From NCBI RefSeq assembly GCF_001507435.1, contig NZ_LMWH01000048.1:186001-250000 (forward strand): a stretch of 64,000 nt of DNA, read 5' to 3'. A model generated the notes under the pieces. That model did not search any database. It was given only the letters and a program-made list of their open reading frames with translations, and was not told the DNA's origin. The first letter of the stretch is position 1; each line of letters begins with the position of its first letter. Of this stretch, positions 27,482-34,972 are shown piece after piece. The DNA is from Streptomyces sp. NRRL F-5122 (lineage in GTDB: Bacteria; Actinomycetota; Actinomycetes; Streptomycetales; Streptomycetaceae). Both the position numbers and the translations under genes were made by a program.

Positions 27482-28582
27482 TCAGCGCGCGATGTCCGCG
27501 TAACCCTCGATCTCCTGGGGGCTTCGCGGGGCGGGACCGACATAGCGTGCGGACGGCCGTACCAGCCGGCCCGTGCGCTTCTGCTCCAGGATGTGCGCCG
27601 ACCAACCCGCCGTACGGGCGCAGGTGAACATCGACGTGAACATGTGCGCCGGAACCTCGGCGAAGTCCAGCATGATCGCCGCCCAGAACTCCACGTTCGT
27701 GGCGAGGACACGGTCGGGTCGGCGGTTGTGCAGCTCCTCCAGGGCCGCCTTCTCCAGCGCCTCCGCGATCTCGAAGCGCGGTGCCCCGAGCTCACGGGCC
27801 GTACGGCGCAGCACACGGGCACGCGGGTCCTCGGCGCGGTACACCCGGTGTCCGAAGCCCATCAGCCGCTCGCCCTGGTCGAGGGCGCGCTTCACATAGG
27901 CCTCCGCGTCACCGGTGCGCTCGATCTCCTCGATCATGCCGAGCACACGCGAGGGCGCACCGCCGTGCAGCGGACCGGACATGGCGCCCACCGCGCCGGA
28001 CAGCGCGGCGGCGACGTCCGCACCCGTGGACGCGATCACCCGGGCCGTGAAGGTGGAGGCGTTCATGCCGTGCTCGGCGGCGGACGTCCAGTAGGCGTCG
28101 ACGGCCGCCACGTGCTTCGGGTCCGGCTCGCCCCGCCAGCGGATCATGAACCGCTCCACGACGGAGTGCGCCTTGTCGATCTCGCTCTGCGGCACCATCG
28201 GCAGCCCCTGTCCGCGCGCCGACTGGGCGACGTACGACAGGGCCATGACGGCGGCGCGGGCCAGGTCCTCGCGGGCCTGCTCGACGTCGATGTCCAGGAG
28301 CGGCTTCAGACCCCACACCGGGGCGAGCATCGCGAGCGCCGACTGGACGTCGACACGGATGTCACCGGAGTGCACGGGGATGGGGAAGGGCTCGGCGGGC
28401 GGCAGGCCGGGATTGAAGGCGCCGTCCACCAGCAGCCCCCAGACGTTGCCGAAGGAGACTTGGCCCACCAGTTCCTCGATGTCGACGCCCCGGTACCGCA
28501 GGGCACCGCCCTCCTTGTCCGGTTCGGCGATCTCCGTCTCGAACGCGACGACTCCCTCGAGCCCGGGTACGAAGTCGGACAT
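27482..28582 (-). CDS. Citrate synthase 2
   Basis: This 366-residue protein is a short citrate synthase. It starts MSDFVPGLEGVVAFETEIAE, has RYRGVDIEELV near residue 30, and carries the active-site His in AAEHGMNASTFTARV and in MGFGHRVYRAEDPRA. The last catalytic Asp lies in NVEFWAAIMLDFAE. It condenses oxaloacetate with acetyl-CoA, or propionyl-CoA in methylcitrate synthase relatives. I place the start at 28582 because upstream frame sequence is not family-like. It is divergent from pdxH, as in S. coelicolor (SCO4388/4387, recalled). Confidence 0.9.
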   Translation of the reverse strand: MSDFVPGLEGVVAFETEIAEPDKEGGALRYRGVDIEELVGQVSFGNVWGLLVDGAFNPGLPPAEPFPIPVHSGDIRVDVQSALAMLAPVWGLKPLLDIDVEQAREDLARAAVMALSYVAQSARGQGLPMVPQSEIDKAHSVVERFMIRWRGEPDPKHVAAVDAYWTSAAEHGMNASTFTARVIASTGADVAAALSGAVGAMSGPLHGGAPSRVLGMIEEIERTGDAEAYVKRALDQGERLMGFGHRVYRAEDPRARVLRRTARELGAPRFEIAEALEKAALEELHNRRPDRVLATNVEFWAAIMLDFAEVPAHMFTSMFTCARTAGWSAHILEQKRTGRLVRPSARYVGPAPRSPQEIEGYADIAR

Positions 28583-28809
28583 CAGGCGGCTCCTCGTGAT
28601 GTGTGCGGCGGATGTGGTCTGTGGGGTTCCCGTCGGCCGCGTCCACGAGCCGCTGGGACTGAGGTGGTGGACGTCGGCTGTCAGGGGGAGGTGCGCCGTC
28701 CCGGTTCCACGGTCGCTGACGAAAGACTCGCGGTCCGAAACGGTCAATCCGGTGATGCCCCGATCGGTCGGCGGTCACCCAACCCGAACGGCATCTGCAC
28801 GATATCCCC

Positions 28810-28848
28810 GAGTGCCACCTTTGGGGAGAGGTGGCGGCACTCAGTGCC
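28810..28848. promoter_or_regulatory. Repeated AGTGCC half-sites between citrate synthase and pdxH
   Basis: The 323-base divergent region 28583-28905 holds GAGTGCCACC (28810-28819) and a palindrome GGCACT-C-AGTGCC (28836-28848), three half-sites in 39 bases, 60 bases before pdxH. It could be an operator; no regulator is known for it here. I see no gene in the rest of the region. Confidence 0.4.
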
Positions 28849-28905
28849 ACGCAGTGATGAACCGCACCCCTTCGAAGTGCCAAGGGCATGGGGCAAGATG
28901 ACCGG

Positions 28906-29679
28906 GTGACCGACCGCTACCCGGACGAGCCCGAAGCCGAACCGCCCGCCGCCTCCGCCGCGGAGCCGGAGATCGAACCCATTGTCGAACGTGCGGCGGC
29001 CCAGGGGCCCACCGAGGACCTGGCGCACGATCCCGCCGAGATGCGGGCGCACTACCGTGCCGAAGGACTCGACGCGTCGTCGCTGGCCGCCGTGCCGATG
29101 GAGCAGTTCGCGCGCTGGTTCGAACAGGCGGCGCAGGCCGCGGTTGCCGGGATGATCTACGAGCCGAACGCGATGGTGGTCGCCACGGCGGACGCGGACG
29201 GCGTGCTCAGTTCCCGCACGGTCCTGATGAAGGGCTACGACGCACAGGGCTTCGTCTTCTACACCAACTACGAGTCCCGCAAGGCCCGGGACCTGGCGGT
29301 CAACCCGCACATCTCGCTGCTCTTCCCGTGGCATCCGATGGCCCGCCAGGTGATCGTCACCGGCACCGCCCACCGCACCGGCCGCGAGGAGACGACGGCC
29401 TACTTCCGCACCCGCCCGCACGGCTCCCGGCTCGGTGCCTGGGCCAGCGCGCAGTCCTCGGTGATCGCCTCGCGTGCGGAGCTCGACACCGCGTACGAGC
29501 AGCTGAGCGCCCGCTATCCCGAGGGCTCCGAGGTTCCCGTTCCGCCGAACTGGGGCGGTTTTCGCGTCACGCCCCGGACGGTCGAGTTCTGGCAGGGCCG
29601 TGAGAACCGCCTCCACGACCGCCTCCGCTATGTCGCGGAACCGGACGGCACGTGGCGGGTGGAGCGGCTGAGTCCCTGA
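28906..29679 (+). CDS. pdxH: Pyridoxamine 5'-phosphate oxidase
   Basis: This protein of about 257 residues makes pyridoxal 5'-phosphate from pyridoxamine or pyridoxine phosphate with FMN. The core has [20 protein letters not shown] (FMN-binding), [20 protein letters not shown], and a C-terminus with [19 protein letters not shown] and the substrate-binding RLHDRLRY. An acidic, Pro/Ala-rich N-terminal extension of about 40 residues precedes the catalytic part. The start is uncertain: GTG 28906 and ATG 28888 are both possible. The extended hairpin at 29732-29824 follows. Confidence 0.92.
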   Translation: MTDRYPDEPEAEPPAASAAEPEIEPIVERAAAQGPTEDLAHDPAEMRAHYRAEGLDASSLAAVPMEQFARWFEQAAQAAVAGMIYEPNAMVVATADADGVLSSRTVLMKGYDAQGFVFYTNYESRKARDLAVNPHISLLFPWHPMARQVIVTGTAHRTGREETTAYFRTRPHGSRLGAWASAQSSVIASRAELDTAYEQLSARYPEGSEVPVPPNWGGFRVTPRTVEFWQGRENRLHDRLRYVAEPDGTWRVERLSP

Positions 29680-29731
29680 GGCCGTGTGCGGGGCCCTGCC
29701 GGCCGGCTCGTGCCGGGCGCGGGCGCCCGTG

Positions 29732-29824
29732 AACGCAGACGACCCGCGAGCTCAGGTCCCCCTGCCTGACGGCGGGGGAGCCGGCCGGACGTACCGGCGA
29801 GCTCGCGGGTCGGGTGACTGCGTT
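29732..29824. terminator. Long extended hairpin between pdxH and a micro-ORF transcript
   Basis: A perfect 13-bp pair GACCCGCGAGCTC (29741-29753) / GAGCTCGCGGGTC (29799-29811) is extended by AACGCAG (29732-29738) / CTGCGTT (29818-29824). Inside it a smaller stem pairs CCCCCTGCC with GGCGGGGG. It can end pdxH on the plus strand and the short transcript from 29960 on the minus strand. The size and layering exceed a simple terminator, so it may also act as an RNA element. Confidence 0.6.
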
Positions 29825-29892
29825 GGATTAGGCCGGCTGCACGCTTCGCGCACGCGCTGGTCCGGCGCCGAACCGAGTACGACGGCGGGCCA

Positions 29893-29931
29893 CTAGCCCG
29901 CAGTCACCTCTTCCGTCCGGTATTCATACAT
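29893..29931 (-). CDS. 12-codon micro-ORF with ideal expression signals
   Basis: On the minus strand ATG at 29931 encodes MYEYRTEEVTAG and a TAG stop. An AAAGGAGGTG ribosome-binding sequence (29950-29941) lies ten bases upstream, and a promoter matching the HrdB consensus precedes it. An overlapping ATG four bases later gives an alternative 7-residue frame. No larger frame continues. The strength of the signals argues for real translation; the product may be a regulatory micropeptide, or the ORF may stabilise or attenuate the transcript. I do not recognise a family. Confidence 0.5.
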   Translation of the reverse strand: MYEYRTEEVTAG

Positions 29932-29964
29932 CTGCCGAACCACCTCCTTTCCGAAGTACCAGCC

Positions 29965-29993
29965 ACCCTAAGAACCCATCGCGCCAGGATCAA
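29965..29993 (-). promoter_or_regulatory. Consensus promoter of the micro-ORF transcript
   Basis: The minus strand carries a -35 box TTGATC (29993-29988), a 17-base spacer and a -10 box TAGGGT (29970-29965). The predicted 5' UTR before the micro-ORF is about 30 bases. The remaining sequence between pdxH and the hydrolase gene holds no other gene that I can see. Confidence 0.6.
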
Positions 29994-30047
29994 CCACTTT
30001 TTTCCGTAGTCGGGCGATCGTCCTGCCGTGCGCATCATTTCCGCTGC

Positions 30048-30908
30048 TCAGGGGGTGAGTACGCCCTCCAGGAACGGTTCGACCGCCGCGCGCCACGCCT
30101 CCGGCTGGTCGTAGTGGACGAGGTGTCCGGCCTCCGCGACCTCCGCGTATTGGCCGTGTGGCAGGACGCGCACCATCTCCTGCGACTCGGCACGGCCGAG
30201 CTCGCCGTCGAGGCCGCGGACGACCAGGGCCGGGCACTGCACCTGCGCCAGCTCCTCCCAGTGCGCGTCGTACACCCAGGTCTGGCGGGACTTCAGCATC
30301 TGCTCCGGTTCGAAGACGGGCCGCCAGCCGTCCTCGGACTCGGCCATCACCTCGGCGTAGAACTCGCCGCGTGCCGGATTCGGGCGCTCCACCCAGGGGT
30401 CGTCCTCGCCGAACCACTTCCGTACGTCGGCGAGTGTGGCGAAGGGCAGCGGCCAGGACTTGAACCAGCTCTCCCACTCGCGCTGCGAGGCGGCGCCGAG
30501 CGCGGAGGCACGCATATCGCAGATGATCAGGCCGCGTACCAGGTCGGGGCGTTTGGCGGCGAGCTGCCAGGCGGTCAGGGCGCCCATGGCGTGGCCGATG
30601 AGGACGGCCGGGGCGAGGCCGAGCTGTTCAAGGGCGGCCTCGGCGTCGTCGATGTAGGCCTCGCGGGTGTACGCCCCCTCGGGTGGTTTGTCGCTCTGAC
30701 CGTGACCGCGCTGGTCGAGTGCGACGGCGCGGTGCCGCTCGGAGAGCCAGCGGGCTGTGGGCGCCCAGTGCGAGGCGCGGCCCATCAGCCCGTGGAGTAA
30801 CAGCACTCCCGGTGCCCGCTCGTTCTCCCCCGTCTTGGGCGGGTCGGCGAACGCCCAGGCCGCGAGGCGTAGGCCGCCCTCTCCGGTCACGTCGATGCGC
30901 CGCACCAT
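30048..30908 (-). CDS. Alpha/beta-hydrolase fold protein without the nucleophilic Ser
   Basis: This 286-residue protein has the alpha/beta-hydrolase layout: oxyanion segment LLLHGLMGRASHW, HRAVALDQRGHGQSDKP, and near the C-terminus VVRGLDGELG with the acid and EAGHLVHYDQPEAW with the catalytic His. The nucleophile elbow reads LIGHAMGALTAW, so residue 107 is Ala where hydrolases have Ser, Cys or Asp. The enzyme should be unable to form an acyl-enzyme and may be a binding or regulatory protein, or use another chemistry. It is monocistronic on the minus strand. Confidence 0.85.
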   Translation of the reverse strand: MVRRIDVTGEGGLRLAAWAFADPPKTGENERAPGVLLLHGLMGRASHWAPTARWLSERHRAVALDQRGHGQSDKPPEGAYTREAYIDDAEAALEQLGLAPAVLIGHAMGALTAWQLAAKRPDLVRGLIICDMRASALGAASQREWESWFKSWPLPFATLADVRKWFGEDDPWVERPNPARGEFYAEVMAESEDGWRPVFEPEQMLKSRQTWVYDAHWEELAQVQCPALVVRGLDGELGRAESQEMVRVLPHGQYAEVAEAGHLVHYDQPEAWRAAVEPFLEGVLTP

Positions 30909-31120
30909 GCTCGTGGCACCCCCCTGCTCCGTCCGGACCGCCTGCTTCCGCTGGCCGGTCCACGCGCTCGTCGTACTGCCGCTGTTGTCCTGCTGGTGGT
31001 GCCGGTCACCGCCGTCGCCGGGCGCCGGTGCCGGTCCTGTGTGGTGCCGTCTCTCGCCGAGTCACGGGATGCGCCGGTCGTTGTGGCGCACGATCGGGTG
31101 GGGCCATGGCCGCCACGCTA

Positions 31121-31136
31121 TCGAATGACTATTCGA
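31121..31136. promoter_or_regulatory. LexA-box-like dyad
   Basis: TCGAATGACTATTCGA has 6-bp arms 4 bases apart. The actinobacterial SOS box is TCGAACNNNNGTTCGA; this copy differs by one symmetric change. On the minus strand it overlaps a possible -10 region (TTGTCT, 18 bases, AATAGT) for the hydrolase gene. Weak evidence for DNA-damage control. Confidence 0.35.
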
Positions 31137-31226
31137 AAATGGTGCTTCTGGAGACAACACCCCTCCTTCGAGTGACCTTCCTCGAGGATTGGCCGTCGGT
31201 TCCGCGGGGAGATCTTCAGCGGGAGG

Positions 31227-31330
31227 CGGACCGCTCGGGGAAAAACGGTCCGAGGGGGACGACCCTGGGAGCTCGGGGCTCCGGGTCGGAACAGGGGAGG
31301 ACAGGCCCCGGCGCCACAAGGTGCCGGGGC
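31227..31330 (+). ncRNA. Candidate structured RNA with three stem-loops
   Basis: Three perfect or near-perfect hairpins follow one another: CGGACCG/CGGTCCG (31227-31233 with 31246-31252, loop holding AAAAA); CGACCC-tg-GGAGC with GCTCC-GGGTCG (31260-31288); and GCCCCGGCGCC/GGTGCCGGGGC (31305-31315 with 31320-31330) followed by TCTTCCCTT, which resembles a terminator on the plus strand. No open frame explains them. I assign the plus strand from the T-rich tail; the 5' end is unknown. Confidence 0.5.
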
Positions 31331-31611
31331 TCTTCCCTTGTCTGCGGCACATTCATCCGCCCCCTCCCTGACCAGGTGATATCGCTGTCACCCCGTGGCC
31401 ACGAGCTCTCCGGTCATATGCCTCATGCGACAGCCTTGCATGCGCACGGCCCGAACGCTGCGATTCCGCGCACTGGATCTTGGATTCGGCAGGATCGCGA
31501 AGTCATCACAACAGCCCCTGGAGTCACCCGCATTGCGCGGCTCCGGTGAAGGCCCGTGCGCGCGTCGGGACCGTGCGAGGCGAAAGATCGGCCGGACGTA
31601 TCCGGCTCCGC

Positions 31612-32304
31612 CTAGCGCTTGGCCACGAACACGTGGGAAGCGACCTCCGACTCCAGCTCGGCCGCCTCGCCGCCGCTGCCGACCAGCACCCCGCCCGCGG
31701 ACTCCGTCACGCTGACCACCGAGCCGGGCTGCACGCCGGCCCGCCGCAGCGTGTACATCAGCTGGGCGTCGGTCTGGATGGGCTCGCCGATACGCCGGAC
31801 GACGACGGTCTTGCCGTCGGTGCCCGGGTCCAACTCGGCCAGCGACACCATGCTCGCGTCCAGGAACGGGTCCGCCCCGTCCTTCTCGCCCAGCTCCTCC
31901 AGACCCGGGATCGGGTTGCCGTACGGCGACTCGGTGGGGTGCCGCAGCAGCTCGACGACGCGGCGCTCGACCGCCTCGCTCATCACGTGCTCCCAGCGGC
32001 ACGCCTCGGCGTGCACCTGCTCCCACTCCAGGCCGATCACGTCGACCAGCAGGCACTCGGCGAGACGGTGCTTGCGCATCACACGGGTGGCCAGGCGGCG
32101 GCCCTCGTCCGTGAGCTCCAGGTGGCGGTCGGCCGCGACCGACACCAGCCCGTCGCGTTCCATGCGCGCCACGGTCTGGCTGACCGTCGGGCCGCTCTGG
32201 TCGAGCCGCTCGGCGATGCGGGCGCGCATGGGGACCACGCCTTCCTCCTCCAGCTCGAGGATGGTGCGGAGATACATCTCCGTGGTGTCGATCAGTCCGG
32301 ACAT
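31612..32304 (-). CDS. dmdR1: DtxR-family iron-dependent repressor DmdR1
   Basis: This is a 230-residue DtxR/IdeR protein. It starts MSGLIDTTEMYLRTILELEE, has the winged helix (IAERLDQSGPTVSQTVARME) at residues 29-48, the metal-binding dimerisation domain (HRLAECLLVDVIGLEWEQVH then EACRWEHVMSEAVERR) and an SH3-like C-terminal domain. With Fe(II) it represses siderophore and iron-uptake genes. The position next to nagS matches S. coelicolor dmdR1 (SCO4394). The start at 32304 has GAGGGG upstream. An antisense frame covers the whole gene (see 31619-32320). Confidence 0.92.
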   Translation of the reverse strand: MSGLIDTTEMYLRTILELEEEGVVPMRARIAERLDQSGPTVSQTVARMERDGLVSVAADRHLELTDEGRRLATRVMRKHRLAECLLVDVIGLEWEQVHAEACRWEHVMSEAVERRVVELLRHPTESPYGNPIPGLEELGEKDGADPFLDASMVSLAELDPGTDGKTVVVRRIGEPIQTDAQLMYTLRRAGVQPGSVVSVTESAGGVLVGSGGEAAELESEVASHVFVAKR

Positions 32305-32320
32305 ACGTGCCCCTCGATGA
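31619..32320 (+). other. Full-length antisense frame opposite dmdR1 (adm-like)
   Basis: A 233-codon frame begins ATGGCCACGAAC at 31619 on the strand opposite dmdR1 and spans it completely. In S. coelicolor an antiparallel gene, adm, overlapping dmdR1 was reported to be expressed and to affect siderophore and antibiotic production. The encoded sequence here is Ser/Arg/Thr-rich and has no recognisable domain, as expected from a shadow frame in GC-rich DNA. It is listed only because of that precedent. Confidence 0.25.
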
Positions 32321-32451
32321 AATCTGCCGGAGGCTCGACGGCTCACCGGCGTGTGCGCTGGCCCTGGACTCAATTCTGACGCATCGCGCTGACAACCGGG
32401 GAGAGCCGGCGAAACCCGGGCCGCCGAGCGGCCCCCCTGGGCCCGTCCGTA

Positions 32452-32477
32452 TTGACATCCCTCTGGTCCGGACCGCA
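32452..32477 (+). promoter_or_regulatory. Promoter with a DasR-like (dre) site before nagS
   Basis: A TTGACA -35 box (32452-32457) is followed directly by TCTGGTCCGGACCGCA (32462-32477), whose core GGTCCGGACC is a perfect palindrome close to the DasR consensus ACTGGTCTAGACCACT. It lies 110 bases before nagS, in the divergent region with dmdR1. The position just after the -35 box fits repression. DasR is the GlcNAc-sensing GntR regulator; binding is inferred from the motif. Confidence 0.55.
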
Positions 32478-32587
32478 ACGTGATCCGCGACACGGGCCGC
32501 CCCCGGGGCGCCGGTGCGTCGTCGTTGCGCCGTGCGGTCGCCGGCCGGTCGGGAACGGGACACCGAGACTTCGAAGGGGCGTCGCCG

Positions 32588-33376
32588 ATGAGCGAGCAGC
32601 CGAGTGGCGGGGAGCCGCAGGGCGGAAACGAACTGGCCGGGCGGTTCTTCGACGCGGCGATCGGCATGCTTCAACGGGTGCGGGACGAGGACGCGGAGGA
32701 GATCGCTGCGGCGGGCACCCTGGTGGCGGACGTGGTCGCCGCGGGCGGCCGGCTGTTCGCGTTCGGGGCCGGGCACTCCTCGCTGGCCGCCCAGGACCTG
32801 GTCTACCGGGCGGGCGGCCTCGCCCTGATGAACCTGCTCGCGGTGCCGGGGGTCGTCGGAGTCGACGTCATGCCGGCGACGCTGGGCTCGGCGCTGGAGC
32901 GGGTGGACGGTCTGGCCGGCGCGGTCCTCGACTGCAGCCCGCTCCGGTCCGGTGACCTCCTGGTGATCATCTCCCTGTCCGGCCGCAACGCCCTCCCGGT
33001 GGAGATGGCGACGAACGCCCGTGCACGGGGGGTCAAGGTCATCGGGGTCACCTCGGTGGCGTACGCCTCCGAGACCGGCTCGCGGCACGCCTCGGGCACC
33101 TACCTCAAGGACCACTGCGACATCGTCCTCGACTCGAAGATCGCGGTGGGCGACGCGACGCTCACCCTCGACGCCATCCCCGCCCCCTTCGCCCCCGCCT
33201 CGACCGTCGTGACCACGGCCCTGCTCCAGGCGGTGATGGCGACGGCCGCCGGCGTCCTCGCGGACCGCGGCGTCGAACCGCCGCTGCTGCGGTCCGGGAA
33301 CGTCGACGGGGGCCACGACTGGAACGCCCGGGTCATGCGGGAGTACGGCGACCGGATCTTCTACCGACAGGGCTAG
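32588..33376 (+). CDS. nagS: SIS-domain protein, GlcNAc-6-phosphate dehydratase NagS
   Basis: This is a 262-residue single SIS-domain protein. The sugar-phosphate binding pieces are RLFAFGAGHSSLAAQDL near residue 60, LLVIISLSGRNALPVEM near residue 125 and KVIGVTSVAYAS. Its synteny with dmdR1 matches S. coelicolor SCO4393, described as NagS, which dehydrates GlcNAc-6-P to a toxic product and underlies aminosugar sensitivity. Acting in the cytoplasm, it would be under DasR control here (dre-like site upstream). The family is certain; the NagS role rests on recalled synteny. Confidence 0.85.
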   Translation: MSEQPSGGEPQGGNELAGRFFDAAIGMLQRVRDEDAEEIAAAGTLVADVVAAGGRLFAFGAGHSSLAAQDLVYRAGGLALMNLLAVPGVVGVDVMPATLGSALERVDGLAGAVLDCSPLRSGDLLVIISLSGRNALPVEMATNARARGVKVIGVTSVAYASETGSRHASGTYLKDHCDIVLDSKIAVGDATLTLDAIPAPFAPASTVVTTALLQAVMATAAGVLADRGVEPPLLRSGNVDGGHDWNARVMREYGDRIFYRQG

Positions 33377-33409
33377 GGCCTGTCGTTCGGATCAGGCCGG
33401 CGTCGCGGC

Positions 33410-34801
33410 CTACGCCTCCTCGGCGGCGCCCGACACGTCCGCCAGGTCGAGCGCCGCGGCGATCCGCACCGCGACGTCCTCCCCGTACACCGCGTCGGGC
33501 CGTTCGAACCGGCTGCGCCCCGGACCCCGCAGGAACGTCACCACGCCCAGTGTCCGGCCCCGGCTGCGCAGCACCGTGCACAGCGCGTGCACCGCGTCCG
33601 GCGGCCACTGCCGGGCCTGCGCCCACGCGCGTGCCTCCTCGGGGCCGACGTCGCCAGCGCCCGCCCGTACGGATCCGGAGCGCGCCACGCACTGCAGGGC
33701 CGGATGCCCCTCCGTGTACCGCGCGGGAAGCCCGGCCTTCCCGGAGAGCATGCTCGGCCCGGGTGTCCCGGAGGGTGTCTCGGCGGCCCGCACCAGCCGG
33801 ATGCGTCCTTCTCCGTCCGCCGCCGATCCGTCCGCCACCCGGTCGATCAGCGCGTGGTCGGCGAATCCGGCGAGCGCGAAGTCCAGATGGAGGGTGGCCG
33901 CCTCGGCGGGATCCTCGCACTCGGCCGCCGCCCGGGCGGCGCGGTGCAGCTGGTTGGAGCGGAAGCGCAGCAGGGCCGCCTCCTGCTCGGCCTGCTTGGC
34001 CTCGGTGATGTCCTGGAACAGCCATCCCACGCCCAGTGGAACCGGCTCCTCCGCGAGCGGTGAGGACAACCGCAGGAACCCGCTGCGCCAGCACCGCCGC
34101 TTCTCGCCCTCGCCGGTCCGCACACTCACCCACATCTCGGCGGGAGCGGGCGGTGCCCCCTCGGCCAGCACGTGGGTCAGCGCGCTCTCCAGCTCCTCCA
34201 CGCCCTGTGGGAGCAGGTCTCCGAGAGGCCGTCCGAGCACGGCGCTCCGGCCGATGCCGAGTGCCCGGGCCGCGTACGCGTTGACCACGGCGGGCCGCAG
34301 ATCCGCGTCCACCAGGACCACACCCCAGCTCGCGTCCTCGAACAGGGCCTCGCTCAGTGCGATGGAACGCTCCAGGTCGATCTGCGCATGGACCTCGCTG
34401 AAGGCGCAGTAGACCCCGGCGGGCTTTCCGTCGGGCCCGCGCACCGCCGCGGACTGGGTCCGCACGAGCACCCGCCCGCCCTCCTTGGTGAGGAGCGCGA
34501 ACTCGTGCACCTGCCGGCCGGGCGACTCCATGGCGGACATCAGCCGCCCCTCGACCTCCTCGGCGTCGGCGGTCCGCACGGCCCATCCGGCGAACCCCTG
34601 CCGTCCCACCGCTTCCGCCGCGGTCCACCCGAGGATCCGCTCGGCCTCCCGGTTCCAGTGGGTCACGACCCCGGCGGCGTCGAAGGCGCACAGGGCCGCG
34701 TCCATCCCGTCCAGAAGCGCGGCCAGAAGATCCGAGCCATCGCGCTCGGGCTCACCGGGCCCCAGCTCGTCAGTGGTCCCACTACGCCGGGAAGCACTCA
34801 C
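33410..34801 (-). CDS. PAS/GAF-domain sensor protein
   Basis: This is a 463-residue cytoplasmic protein. A first PAS domain (ALLDGMDAALCAFDAAGVV, HWNREAERILGWTAAEAVG) spans about residues 25-140, with its PAC tail around VYCAFSEVHAQIDLERS. A second PAS covers about 145-270 (LFEDASWGVVLVDADLRP, GWLFQDITEAKQAEQE), followed by a coiled-coil and a GAF-like domain (LHRAARAAAECEDPAEAATL). No kinase, PP2C or HTH output domain is present, unlike most relatives with PP2C, so it probably acts through protein contact or as a truncated form. Ligand unknown. Confidence 0.8.
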   Translation of the reverse strand: MSASRRSGTTDELGPGEPERDGSDLLAALLDGMDAALCAFDAAGVVTHWNREAERILGWTAAEAVGRQGFAGWAVRTADAEEVEGRLMSAMESPGRQVHEFALLTKEGGRVLVRTQSAAVRGPDGKPAGVYCAFSEVHAQIDLERSIALSEALFEDASWGVVLVDADLRPAVVNAYAARALGIGRSAVLGRPLGDLLPQGVEELESALTHVLAEGAPPAPAEMWVSVRTGEGEKRRCWRSGFLRLSSPLAEEPVPLGVGWLFQDITEAKQAEQEAALLRFRSNQLHRAARAAAECEDPAEAATLHLDFALAGFADHALIDRVADGSAADGEGRIRLVRAAETPSGTPGPSMLSGKAGLPARYTEGHPALQCVARSGSVRAGAGDVGPEEARAWAQARQWPPDAVHALCTVLRSRGRTLGVVTFLRGPGRSRFERPDAVYGEDVAVRIAAALDLADVSGAAEEA

Positions 34802-34972
34802 CTGAACCCCCTGCAGGCTGCTGCGTCCGCACGTACGCCGCGCTCGTCCACTCTCCGGACATCATTCAACTCGAACGTGACGCAGCCCACATCGGCTTCC
34901 GAAAAGATTCGACGAAATCGTTGCTCCCCGGATTTCCGTCACTCCCGGCACGCCTGCCCCGGGTGAACGTGT

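Larger units (their letters stand above)
30909..31611. other. 700-base intergenic region with RNA structure and dyads
   Basis: No convincing protein gene is present. The region contains a LexA-box-like dyad (31121-31136), three consecutive stem-loops (31227-31330) and an imperfect dyad GGTGA..TCACC at 31374-31391. It is the longest gene-free stretch in the window. Confidence 0.55.

Noticed and set aside
31062..31352. 96-codon minus-strand frame in the 700-base intergenic region
   Set aside because: It has no domain or ribosome-binding site and overlaps the stem-loops, which explain the sequence better.
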